Shown: positions 26,305 through 35,484 of the stretch, piece by piece | Layout of the letters: each line of letters starts with the position of its first letter | Numbering within the stretch: position 1 is the stretch's first letter | Origin: Streptomyces tibetensis | GTDB lineage: Bacteria; Actinomycetota; Actinomycetes; Streptomycetales; Streptomycetaceae | Assembly: GCF_007655005.1 (NCBI RefSeq) | Contig: NZ_SZVW01000001.1 | Span: forward strand, 512,182-576,181 | Direction of reading: 5' to 3' | DNA: 64,000 bases | Translations under genes and position numbers: made by a program | Notes under the pieces: model-generated | What the model was told of the DNA's origin: nothing | What the model saw: only the letters and a program-made list of their open reading frames with translations | The model's database searches: none

Positions 26305-27078
26305 ATGACAACGGCTCTGATTACGGGATCGACGGCAGGCATCGGGGCCGCGTTCGCGCGGCGACTGGCGGCGGACGGGCACAACCTGGTGCTGGTGGCC
26401 CGCGACACCAAGCGGCTTCGGGAGCAGGCGACCGAGCTGCACGACCGGCACGGCATCGAGGCGGAGGTGCTGACGGCCGACCTGGCCGAGGACAAGGGCA
26501 TCGAGGCGGTGGCCGGACGGCTCGGCGACCGCAAGAGCCCCGTCGACCTGCTGATCAACAACGCCGGGTTCGGCAACAAGGGCCGCTATCTCGACGTCTC
26601 CATGGCGGACGAACTGCGGATGCTGAAGGTGCACTGCGAGGCGGTGCTGCGGTTGACGTCGGCGGCGACCGGAGCGATGCGCGAGCGGGGCCGCGGCGGC
26701 GTCGTCAATGTCGCGTCGGTGGCCGCCTTCGTCCCCCGGGGCACCTACGGCGCGTCCAAGGCCTGGGTCGTGCAGTTCACGCAGGGCGCGGCGCGCGACC
26801 TGGCCGGCAGCGGCGTGCGGCTGATGGCGCTCTGCCCGGGGTTCGTGCGCACCGAGTTCCACGACCGGGCCGGGATGGGCACCGACAACATCCCGGGCTG
26901 GATGTGGCTCGACGCGGACAAGCTGGTGGCGGCGGCGCTGCACGATCTGGCGCGCGGCAAGACGCTGTCCGTTCCGGACCCGCGCTACAAGGCGCTGATG
27001 GGCGCGGCGAAGCTGGTGCCGCGGGGGATGCTCGGGGCCGTTTCCTCCAGGACGGGTCGGAAGTACGGGCCGCAGTAG
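26305..27078 (+). CDS. Short-chain dehydrogenase/reductase
   Basis: A 257-residue classical SDR with the nucleotide motif TGSTAGIG (residues 7-14), NNAG in LLINNAGFGNKG, catalytic Ser in VNVASVAAF and the Tyr-Lys pair in TYGASKAWV. It would act on a carbonyl or hydroxyl substrate with NAD(P)(H). Members of this subgroup resemble DltE-like or fatty-acyl ketone reductases, but the substrate cannot be deduced. The ATG at 26305 follows AACCTTCTGCC without a clear ribosome site. It lies between the MOSC gene and a SnoaL-like gene on the same strand and could be cotranscribed with either. Confidence 0.87.
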   Translation: MTTALITGSTAGIGAAFARRLAADGHNLVLVARDTKRLREQATELHDRHGIEAEVLTADLAEDKGIEAVAGRLGDRKSPVDLLINNAGFGNKGRYLDVSMADELRMLKVHCEAVLRLTSAATGAMRERGRGGVVNVASVAAFVPRGTYGASKAWVVQFTQGAARDLAGSGVRLMALCPGFVRTEFHDRAGMGTDNIPGWMWLDADKLVAAALHDLARGKTLSVPDPRYKALMGAAKLVPRGMLGAVSSRTGRKYGPQ

Positions 27079-27163
27079 CAGCCTTGGGCCAAGAGGCGAC
27101 GGACGGCTCCGGTTGGGACAATGAAGCTGTTCAGCCGGACCCAGGGGGGCCGGAGGCGAGGCC

Positions 27164-27871
27164 ATGACCTTCGTACAGCTCATCGAATGCAGGACCAGCC
27201 GGCTCGACGAGATGAACCGGCTGATGGACCGGTGGGTCGAGCAGACCAAGGGGAAGCGGACCGCGTCACACAGTGTCGTGGCGACGGATCGGGCCGATGC
27301 CTCGCACATCGTGGAGATCGTGGAGTTCCCGTCGTACGAGGAGGCGATGCGCAACTCCGGGCTGCCGGAGACCGACCGGATCTTCCAGGACATGGTGGCG
27401 CTCTGCGAGGAGACGCCGACCTTCACGGACCTGGACGTGGTGCGGGACGAGCAGCTGTACGCGGCCACCGCGCGCAGGTTCTTCGAGCTCGCGCCGGGCC
27501 GGGGGGCCGCGCCGCCGTTCAACGACGTGTTCATCGAGGACTACCACGACCACGATCCCGCCAACGTGCAGGACGCCATCGGGCTGGACGCGTTCCGGCG
27601 CGAGGTGGAGGTGTGGCGGGGCGGGTTCGACTTCTCGTTCACCATCGACGACCAGATGGCGCAGGGCGACCGGGTGTGCACCCGGTGGTCCTGGAAGGGG
27701 CACCACAAGGGCGACTTCCTCGGGATTCCGCCGACCGGGAAGGACGTCACCATGACCGGGACGACCGTCCACCGCTGCACTCCGGACGGGAAGATCGCCG
27801 AGGGCTGGTGGCAGTACGACCGGCTGGGGCTGATGCAGCAGCTGGGGGTGCTCGATCCGCTGGAGCTGTGA
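27164..27871 (+). CDS. Two-domain protein: dimeric alpha-beta barrel plus SnoaL-like domain
   Basis: A 235-residue protein. The first 100 residues (MTFVQLIECRTSRLDEMNRL to FTDLDVVRDEQ) look like a ferredoxin-like stress-responsive alpha-beta barrel. The rest (about 105-235) is a SnoaL/ester-cyclase domain with FNDVFIEDYHDHDP, RWSWKGHHKGDFLGIPPTGK and the closing EGWWQYDRLGLMQQLGV. SnoaL-like domains include polyketide cyclases and hydrolases; the catalytic role here is unknown. GGAGGCGAGGCC precedes the ATG. The gene is convergent with groEL and ends in a shared terminator. Confidence 0.8.
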   Translation: MTFVQLIECRTSRLDEMNRLMDRWVEQTKGKRTASHSVVATDRADASHIVEIVEFPSYEEAMRNSGLPETDRIFQDMVALCEETPTFTDLDVVRDEQLYAATARRFFELAPGRGAAPPFNDVFIEDYHDHDPANVQDAIGLDAFRREVEVWRGGFDFSFTIDDQMAQGDRVCTRWSWKGHHKGDFLGIPPTGKDVTMTGTTVHRCTPDGKIAEGWWQYDRLGLMQQLGVLDPLEL

Positions 27872-27888
27872 CCGGCAGGACCTACGGG

Positions 27889-27926
27889 AGAAGCCCCCGT
27901 TCCGCCTGGGCGGAACGGGGGCTTCT
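27889..27926. terminator. Bidirectional terminator between the SnoaL-like gene and groEL
   Basis: A perfect 17-bp inverted repeat (27889-27905 and 27910-27926) with a 4-base loop lies between the two convergent stop codons (27871 and 27944). It is the strongest hairpin seen in the window. Confidence 0.9.
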
Positions 27927-27943
27927 GCTACGAGGTCGGTGCC

Positions 27944-29593
<1,650 letters not shown>

Positions 29594-29683
29594 TCAGGGG
29601 TTACGGCACTGCGCCCCGGGCGCCCGGCTCAATAGCGATCGCGGGGGCCAGGGGCGCAGTTCAAAGCAAGGTGCTGGGGTGAA

Positions 29684-29992
29684 TTACTTCTCGACGATCG
29701 CGAGCACGTCGCGGGCCGAGAGGACGAGGTACTCCTCGCCGTTGTACTTCACCTCGGTACCGCCGTACTTGCTGTAGAGCACGACGTCGCCGACGGAGAC
29801 GTCGAGCGGAAGACGGTTGCCGTCCTCGAAGCGGCCCGGGCCCACGGCCAGGACGACGCCCTCCTGGGGCTTCTCCTTGGCGGTGTCCGGGATGACCAGG
29901 CCAGAGGCGGTGGTCTGCTCGGCGTCGAGCGGCTGGACCACAATGCGGTCCTCGAGCGGCTTGATGGCAACCTTGGAGCTGGTGGTCGTCAC
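29684..29992 (-). CDS. groES: Co-chaperonin GroES (10 kDa)
   Basis: A 102-residue GroES protein. It shows [20 protein letters not shown], the mobile loop [17 protein letters not shown], and the C-terminal [20 protein letters not shown]. GroES caps GroEL to enclose folding substrates. GGGGGAGGTCGGATC precedes the GTG/ATG start region. It is the first gene of the groES-groEL1 operon, and its promoter region carries two CIRCE elements. Length and motifs match the family. Confidence 0.97.
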   Translation of the reverse strand: MTTTSSKVAIKPLEDRIVVQPLDAEQTTASGLVIPDTAKEKPQEGVVLAVGPGRFEDGNRLPLDVSVGDVVLYSKYGGTEVKYNGEEYLVLSARDVLAIVEK

Positions 29993-30091
29993 GATCCGAC
30001 CTCCCCCTTCGGAGATCTCACGGGGTTAACTGTCTGAGGTGGCGACCAGGTGGATCCGTCGTCGCGGGTGCCGGACCTGCCCGTCGCTGTG

Positions 30092-30118
30092 TTGGCACTC
30101 TCCAGTGGGGAGTGCCAG
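30092..30118 (-). promoter_or_regulatory. Proximal CIRCE operator of groES
   Basis: TTGGCACTC and GAGTGCCAG flank exactly 9 bases, the HrcA operator pattern (consensus TTAGCACTC-N9-GAGTGCTAA). It lies 100 bases upstream of groES and just downstream of the predicted -10, where a bound repressor would block initiation. Confidence 0.9.
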
Positions 30119-30123
30119 AGCCG

Positions 30124-30165
30124 AGACTATGACTGCGATTAGCACTCGGTCAAGCGGACTGCTAA
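30124..30165 (-). promoter_or_regulatory. groES promoter overlapped by a distal CIRCE
   Basis: A second CIRCE (TTAGCACTC at 30139-30147, 9 bases, GACTGCTAA at 30157-30165; one mismatch) covers the -35 box. On the minus strand the -35 is TTGACC (30153-30148) and the -10 is TAGTCT (30129-30124) with an 18-base spacer, a vegetative-type promoter. The distal CIRCE also covers the stop codon of the upstream deacetylase gene (30162-30164). Confidence 0.8.
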
Positions 30166-30911
30166 TTGGCTGCGGCGCGTCGGGCCGGTGTTTTCTCCAG
30201 GTGGTCCTCGAGCCGCCCCACCCGCAGCCCCCTCGCCTCGATCTCGCGCAGCAGTCGCGCCGTCCGTTCGGCCAGGGTCGGCGGCCCCGTCTCGGCCGAC
30301 GGCACCGAGACGATGTCGCCGGGCCGCAGGCCGGGCTCGCCGCGGGCGTAGGCCAGTTCGCCGTCGGCGTTCAGGGACGCGCGCCACAGGACGACCGCGG
30401 TGATGCCGCAGTCGGCGGCGGCGCGCAGGGTCGTCGTGTCGTAGGTGCCGTAGGGCGGGCGGAAGAGGCGGGGGACGATGCCGAAGCGGGAGCGGAGTTT
30501 GTGCTGCTGGCCGCAGATCTCCGCGCGCTGGCCGGCGTAGGGCAGGCCGCGCAGGGCGGGGTGGTCGAGGGTGTGGTTCTGGATGGACGCGCCGACCGCA
30601 CGCAGCCGGGCGAAGTGGCCGTAGCCGGGTCCCACGACGCTGTCCGTGAGGAACATGCTGACCGGGAGCCGCCGTTCGCGGACGAGGCCGACGAAGCGGG
30701 GGTCGCGTTCGGCGCCGTCGTCGTAGGTGAGGAAGACGACGGGTTCGCGGGTGGCGACGCGGTCCACGACGGGCGGCAGCCGGCGCGTGTCGTGCACCCC
30801 GCGCGCCGGGTCCCGGGCCCGGTCGTCGCCGGTGCCCGGCCGCTCGGCCGCCACCCCGGAGCAGCCGGCCAGCAGGGCCGCGCACAGCAGTACGGCGGCC
30901 TGGCGCCTCAC
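30162..30911 (-). CDS. Polysaccharide deacetylase lipoprotein (second of a pair)
   Basis: A 249-residue NodB-domain (carbohydrate esterase 4) protein. The lipobox LLAGCSG (Cys near residue 16) marks it as a membrane-anchored lipoprotein. NodB motifs are VFLTYDDGAERDP, QNHTLDHPAL (metal-binding His pair) and FRPPYGTYDTTT. The enzyme would remove acetyl groups from a cell-surface polysaccharide or peptidoglycan. The GTG start at 30911 has GGAGGAC 7 bases upstream and overlaps the TGA of the preceding paralogue, which implies translational coupling. The frame extends farther upstream without a signal. Its stop lies inside a groES CIRCE operator. Confidence 0.88.
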   Translation of the reverse strand: MRRQAAVLLCAALLAGCSGVAAERPGTGDDRARDPARGVHDTRRLPPVVDRVATREPVVFLTYDDGAERDPRFVGLVRERRLPVSMFLTDSVVGPGYGHFARLRAVGASIQNHTLDHPALRGLPYAGQRAEICGQQHKLRSRFGIVPRLFRPPYGTYDTTTLRAAADCGITAVVLWRASLNADGELAYARGEPGLRPGDIVSVPSAETGPPTLAERTARLLREIEARGLRVGRLEDHLEKTPARRAAAN

Positions 30912-31843
30912 AGGTAGTCCTCCAGCCGCCCGACCGCGTACCCCTGAGCCGTGACCTTGTTCAGGAAGCGGCGGATCATGTCCGCCATGGTGCCCTTCCA
31001 CTGGTCACGACCCCGGAAGTGCGTGAGGACGATGTCGCCCGGGTGCAGCTTCCGGCCTCCGTCGCGGTACTCCCAGTGGTCGGCGAAGACCTCCTCGTTC
31101 CACAGGGGCACGTAGGCGATGCCGCATTTCTTGGCGGCCCTGAGGGTCGACCGGTCGTAGCTGCCGTAGGGCGGGCGGAAGAGGGTGGGGCGTTCGCCGA
31201 ACCGCCCCTCCATGTAGCGCTGCATGCCGCAGATCTCGCGCTTCTGCTTCCGGTAGGACAGGCCCCGCAGGTTGGGGTGGTTGAGGGTGTGGTTGTGCAG
31301 GACCACACCCCGGGACTGCATCTTCCGGAAGTAGGGGGTGTCGTTCCTGACCAGGTAGCCGGTGAGGAAGGCGCTGTAGGGGACGTCCAGGTCGCTCATC
31401 ATCCGCAGGAACGCCGGGTCCTTCTCGGCGCCGTCGTCGATGGTGAGGAAGACGACCTTGTCCTGGGTGGGGACCCTGGTGAAGACGGGCGGCAGGTCCA
31501 GCTCCCGGTGGCCGTCCACCTCGAAGCCCTTGCGGGTCCTCATCCTGGGCTTCTTCGCGGGGGCGGGCGGGGCGGCCGACGGGGTCCTGCGCAGACCCCA
31601 GCGGTGCGCGGCGGCGACCCGGGCGGCGTGCGCGGCGCGCAGCTTGGTGGCGTAGGAGTCGAGCGCGCGGGCCGGGGGCGCGTCGAGGGGCTGCTGGCCG
31701 CCGGCCGGGGTGACCTCGTCGCCGCCGTCCTGCGCGCAGCCGGAGGCGATGGCGGCGAGGACGAGCACGGCGAGGATGATCCGTACGCCGGCGGACGCCC
31801 GTCCCGACGCCCGACTTTTGTCATTTTGTACGACTGCTCGCAT
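30908..31843 (-). CDS. Polysaccharide deacetylase lipoprotein (first of a pair)
   Basis: A 311-residue NodB-domain protein, a paralogue of the gene that follows it. After a basic N-terminus comes a hydrophobic stretch, ILAVLVLAAIASGC, with a lipobox Cys. NodB motifs read VFLTIDDGAEKDPAF, HNHTLNHPNL and FRPPYGSYDRST. Both proteins share the unusual DDGAEKDP/DDGAERDP form after the catalytic aspartates. The ATG at 31843 is preceded by GAGGATCCGGCACC; the frame is open to 31927 without a better start. The stop overlaps the GTG of the next gene by four bases. The substrate may be a wall glycan; that is inferred from the family. Confidence 0.88.
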   Translation of the reverse strand: MRAVVQNDKSRASGRASAGVRIILAVLVLAAIASGCAQDGGDEVTPAGGQQPLDAPPARALDSYATKLRAAHAARVAAAHRWGLRRTPSAAPPAPAKKPRMRTRKGFEVDGHRELDLPPVFTRVPTQDKVVFLTIDDGAEKDPAFLRMMSDLDVPYSAFLTGYLVRNDTPYFRKMQSRGVVLHNHTLNHPNLRGLSYRKQKREICGMQRYMEGRFGERPTLFRPPYGSYDRSTLRAAKKCGIAYVPLWNEEVFADHWEYRDGGRKLHPGDIVLTHFRGRDQWKGTMADMIRRFLNKVTAQGYAVGRLEDYL

Positions 31844-31901
31844 GGTGCCGGATCCTCGCAGCCCGCCCCGCTGAACCCGCCCCGACACCGCGACCGGGCA
31901 G

Positions 31902-32142
31902 CTCACCATCCACCGACTGGCCCACACGAGGCGGCACCCGCGAGCACCACGCGCGGGCGGCTCACCATCCGACGCGACCGGCCCACGCGACGGCGGGACC
32001 CACGAGCACCACGGACGGGCGCCTCACCATCCGACGACCGGCCCCCACGACAGCGGGACCCACGAGCACCACGGACGAGCGGCCCACCATCCGACGACCG
32101 GCCCCCACGACAGCGGGACCCACGAGCGGCCGGCCCTGGACA
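31902..32142. repeat. Four-unit 60-bp tandem repeat upstream of the methyltransferase gene
   Basis: Within a 399-base divergent gap, units of about 60 bp start with CTCACCATCC at 31902, 31961 and 32023 and with CCCACCATCC at 32083 (spacings 59, 62, 60). Each continues into GACGACCGGCCCCCACGACA and GCGGGACCCACGAGCACCAC. Units 3 and 4 are nearly identical; unit 1 is the most diverged. A minus-strand frame reads the array as a repeated peptide, but the unequal spacings and missing ribosome site argue against coding. Confidence 0.85.
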
Positions 32143-32242
32143 GCGCCCGCACCGGGCCGGCCGCCGCCGGACAGCGCCCGCACCGGGACGGCCGCTGCGG
32201 ACCGGGCACCGCCGCCTGTTTCCCGTGGCCGACAATGATCCG

Positions 32243-33412
32243 GTGAACGACCTCGCCCTCCTCCTCACCCCCGAAGGCCGCGCTCTCCTCGACGAGGTGC
32301 GGGACACCGACCCGGCGCAGGAGCTGGCCGTCGCGACCCGGCTGCGCCGCGAGCACCCCGCCGAGCTGGTGTCGGCGGCCCTGGGCCAGGCACGGCTGCG
32401 GCAGCGGGCGGTGGTGAAGTTCGGGGCCGAGGACGCGGGCCGGATGTTCTTCACGCCGAACGGCGTCGAGCAGTCGACCCGGGCGAGCGTGGCGGCCTAC
32501 CGGGCCCGGCGCATGGCCGAGTCGGGCATCACCTCGGTCGCCGACCTGTGCTGCGGCATCGGCGGTGACGCGATCGCGCTGGCCCGCGCCGGAATCCGGG
32601 TCCTGGCCGTGGACCGGGACCCGCAGACCGTCGCCGCGGCCCGGGCCAACGCCGACGCGCTGGACCTGGCCGGGCTCGTCGAGGTGCGCGAGGCCGACGT
32701 GACGGAGGCGGACACGGCCGGTTTTGAGGCCGTCTTCGTGGACCCCGCCCGGCGCGGCGGACGCGGCCGGATCTTCGACCCCGAGGCCTACTCACCTCCC
32801 CTGTCCTGGGCGGTCGCCGCCGCCCGCCGGGCCCCTCGCGCCGCCGCCCTGAAGATCGCCCCCGGCATCCCGCACGAGGCGGTCCCCGAGGACGCCGAGG
32901 CCGAGTGGATCTCCGACGGCGGGGACGTCAAGGAGGCCGTGCTGTGGTTCGGCACCGAGCCGGGGGCGGTTAGGGCGACCCTCCTGCCGGGCCCCCGCAC
33001 CCTGCTCTCCCGCGACCTGCCCGACCCGGACGTCCGCACGCCCGGCCGCTACCTCTACGAGCCCGACGGCGCCGTCATCCGCGCCCACCTGGTCGCCGAG
33101 GTGGCCGACCAGGTCGACGGCGGCCTGCTCGACGCGACCATCGCGTACGTCACGGCCGACGCCCTGCGCCCGACCCCGTACGCCACGGCCTACGAGATCA
33201 CCGACCACCTGCCCTTCAACGTCAAGAAGCTGAAGGCCCTCCTGCGGGAACGGCAGGTCGGCACGCTGACCGTGAAGAAGCGGGGCTCGGCGGTCGAGCC
33301 GGAGGAACTCCGCAGGAAGGTCAAGCCGCAGGGCCCACACGCGGCGACGGTGTTCCTGACCAGGGTCGCGGGGGCACCGGCGATGCTCATCGGGCACCCC
33401 GTGCGGGCGTGA
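32243..33412 (+). CDS. THUMP-like class I SAM-dependent methyltransferase
   Basis: A 389-residue protein with a Rossmann methyltransferase core: the SAM motif ADLCCGIGGDAIALARAGI, acidic loop AVDRDPQT, and EAVFVDPARRGGRGR, where DPAR replaces the NPPY/DPPY of nucleic-acid methylases. The C-terminal half contains YLYEPDGAVIRAHLVAEVAD and KKRGSAVEPEELRRKVKPQG, the THUMP-like end seen in a widespread actinobacterial family that is usually annotated without a defined substrate; RNA is a fair guess. The GTG at 32243 is preferred to one 18 bases upstream; GACAAT lies 6 bases before it, so the mRNA may be leaderless. Confidence 0.8.
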   Translation: MNDLALLLTPEGRALLDEVRDTDPAQELAVATRLRREHPAELVSAALGQARLRQRAVVKFGAEDAGRMFFTPNGVEQSTRASVAAYRARRMAESGITSVADLCCGIGGDAIALARAGIRVLAVDRDPQTVAAARANADALDLAGLVEVREADVTEADTAGFEAVFVDPARRGGRGRIFDPEAYSPPLSWAVAAARRAPRAAALKIAPGIPHEAVPEDAEAEWISDGGDVKEAVLWFGTEPGAVRATLLPGPRTLLSRDLPDPDVRTPGRYLYEPDGAVIRAHLVAEVADQVDGGLLDATIAYVTADALRPTPYATAYEITDHLPFNVKKLKALLRERQVGTLTVKKRGSAVEPEELRRKVKPQGPHAATVFLTRVAGAPAMLIGHPVRA

Positions 33413-33551
33413 GCGTCAGGACTGCCCGTCTCTCGTCGGGACGCCACCCTGGCGAGTCGCAGGACTGCTCGATGCCCGCCGCCGAACCCCACCCTGGTAC
33501 AGCCGAGGACTGCCCGACGCCCGTGGGACCTCCCCCGGCCGGGCGCAGCCG

Positions 33552-34940
33552 TCACTGCTGCTCCGTCGCCCGCCTCAGCAGCAGTTCACGCTCCCGTTCG
33601 TTCCGGGTCAGGGACGCCGCCCGTTCGAACTCCGCCCGGGCCTCCTGCGTACGGCCGAGGCGGGCGAGGAGGTCGCCGCGGACACTGGGCAGCAGGTGGT
33701 AGTCCCGCAGGGCCGGGTCACCGGCCAGGGCGTCGACGAGGGCGAGGGCCGGGCCCGGGCCCTCGGACATCGAGACGGCCACCGCGCGGTTCAGCTCCAC
33801 GACCGGCGACGGGGAGCGGGCGGCCAGGAGGCCGTAGAGGGTGGCGATGCGGGCCCAGTCGGTCTCCTCGTAGGTGTACGCGTGCGCGTGGCAGGCGGCG
33901 ATGGCCGCTTGCAAGGTGTACGGGCCCGGGGCGCCGGAGGAGGTCGTCTCCGCCCGGCCCAGCGCGTCGATGCCGCGGGCGATGAGCATGCGGTTCCAGC
34001 GGGAGCGGTTCTGGTCCTTCAGGAGGACCGGCTCGCCGGAGGGGCCCGTGCGGGCCCACGTACGGGAGGCCTGAAGCTCCAGAAGCGCGGTGAGGCCGTG
34101 CACTTCGGGCTCCTTCGGCATCAGGGCCGAGAGCACCCGGGCCAGGCGCAGGGCGTCCTCGCACAGGGACGGGCGAAGCCAGTCGTCGCCGGCCGTCGCG
34201 GCGTACCCCTCGTTGAAGATCAGGTAGATGACGTCGAGGACCGAGCCGAGGCGGGCCTCGCGGTCGGCGCCGTGAGGCACCTCGAAGGCGATGTTCCGCG
34301 TGGCGAGAGTGCGTTTGGCGCGGACGACGCGCTGCGCGATCGTCGGCTCCGGGACCAGGAAGGCGCGGGCGATCTCGGCCGTGGTCAGGCCGCCGAGCAG
34401 ACGCAGGGTGAGGGCGGTGCGTGCCTCGGTGGACAGGACCGGGTGGCAGGCGGTGAAGACCAGGCGCAGCAGGTCGTCGTCGATGTCGTCGGGATCGGCG
34501 GGCTCCGCCGGGGGCGACACGGCCGAGAGGTCCCGGCCGATCTCCGCCAGTTTGCGGGCGTAGTTCTCCCGGCGCCGGACCAGGTCGACGGCACGGCGGC
34601 GGGCGGTGGTCATGAGCCAGGCGCCCGGGTTGTCGGGCACCCCCTCCCGCGGCCACTGCTCCAGCGCCGTGACCAGCGCGTCCTGCGCGAGTTCCTCGGC
34701 GATTCCGATGTCCCGGACGATCCGGGTGACGCCGGCGATGATCCGGGGCGACTCCATACGGAAGACGGTCTCGATGGCCTCGGCGGCACGGTCGGGCCGG
34801 GGCACAAGGGACGAGGCCGACTGCGGGGCAGGGGTCGGCTCCGCATCCGGGGGGGGCCGCGTGGCCTTGGCCGGTCCCGAGACTGGGGTGGGCTGCGAGG
34901 CCTTGGCCGGTTCCGAGGCCGGGGTGGGCTGCGGGGTCAC
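33552..34940 (-). CDS. ECF42-type RNA polymerase sigma factor with a C-terminal TPR-like extension
   Basis: A 462-residue sigma factor far longer than ordinary ECF factors. Sigma regions 2 and 4 occupy about residues 50-210 (AEELAQDALVTALEQWPREG, GLTTAEIARAFLVPEPTIAQ), and the rest is a helical extension ending in LLARLGRTQEARAEFERAAS, like a tetratricopeptide repeat. ECF42 factors have this build and are encoded next to DGPF proteins, as here (35000-35356). No anti-sigma factor is known for the group; the extension is thought to control activity. The first 45 residues are a Pro/Ala/Lys repeat (PTPASEPAKASQPTPVSGPA) unlike the rest and may be non-essential or mark a too-early start. Initiation at GTG 34940 follows GGTGGACT. 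Confidence 0.9.
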   Translation of the reverse strand: MTPQPTPASEPAKASQPTPVSGPAKATRPPPDAEPTPAPQSASSLVPRPDRAAEAIETVFRMESPRIIAGVTRIVRDIGIAEELAQDALVTALEQWPREGVPDNPGAWLMTTARRRAVDLVRRRENYARKLAEIGRDLSAVSPPAEPADPDDIDDDLLRLVFTACHPVLSTEARTALTLRLLGGLTTAEIARAFLVPEPTIAQRVVRAKRTLATRNIAFEVPHGADREARLGSVLDVIYLIFNEGYAATAGDDWLRPSLCEDALRLARVLSALMPKEPEVHGLTALLELQASRTWARTGPSGEPVLLKDQNRSRWNRMLIARGIDALGRAETTSSGAPGPYTLQAAIAACHAHAYTYEETDWARIATLYGLLAARSPSPVVELNRAVAVSMSEGPGPALALVDALAGDPALRDYHLLPSVRGDLLARLGRTQEARAEFERAASLTRNERERELLLRRATEQQ

Positions 34941-34999
34941 AGTCCACCATCAGACACCCGTGGTGCCGCCCGGCCAAGCGGAACCGGCGCGAGGGCCGG

Positions 35000-35356
35000 T
35001 CAGTCCTCGGCGATCTGCCGGACCTCGGCGGTGATCGTCCAGTAGTCCTCGTGCAGGGACAGGAACCGCTTGGTCCACTCGATCGCCTCGGCCTTGTCCT
35101 TGCACTGGCTGATCGAGTAGCCGCCGATGACCTCCTTGGACTCGGTGAACGGCCCGTCGGTGACGGACAGCGCTCCGCCCTCCCAGGTCACCCGGCTGCC
35201 GTCGGAGGTCGGCGTGAGCCCGGCCGTGTCGAGCATGACCCCGGCCTTGGTGATCTCCTCCAGCAGCTTGCCCATCCGCTCCATGAGCTCGGGGCTCGGG
35301 CCCTCGGCGGGGGCGTTCTTCTCGTCGATGCGGATCAGGGTGAGAAAGCGCGGCAT
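35000..35356 (-). CDS. DGPF-domain protein (YciI-related), partner of ECF42
   Basis: A 118-residue YciI/DGPF-family protein. The defining DGPF motif is in LSVTDGPFTESKEVIGGY, and the start MPRFLTLIRIDEKNAPAEGP is typical. Genes of this family are found beside ECF42 sigma factors and are often among their targets; the biochemical role is not known. CGAGGAGTCACC precedes the ATG at 35356. It lies 59 bases upstream of the sigma gene and is read in the same direction, so the two likely share a transcript. Confidence 0.9.
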   Translation of the reverse strand: MPRFLTLIRIDEKNAPAEGPSPELMERMGKLLEEITKAGVMLDTAGLTPTSDGSRVTWEGGALSVTDGPFTESKEVIGGYSISQCKDKAEAIEWTKRFLSLHEDYWTITAEVRQIAED

Positions 35357-35484
35357 GGTGACTCCTCGGGGTGTGCGGAGCGGGGCTCTTCCCCGCTCTC
35401 ACCCCTGCGTCGATCGGGGGCCCGCCGGATCGACACGGTCGCCGGATTTCTTCGAAGATTTTTTCCGGGACGCCTTTTCCCGGG

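Noticed and set aside
31962..32183. A minus-strand frame reading the 60-bp array as a repeated peptide (GPAVVGAGRRMV)
   Set aside because: Unit spacings of 59, 62 and 60 bases are not those of a coding repeat, and no start signal is present.
33413..33551. A further tandem repeat (three GGACTGC(C/T)CG segments)
   Set aside because: The copies are about 45 bases apart but share only short words; too weak to call a repeat array.
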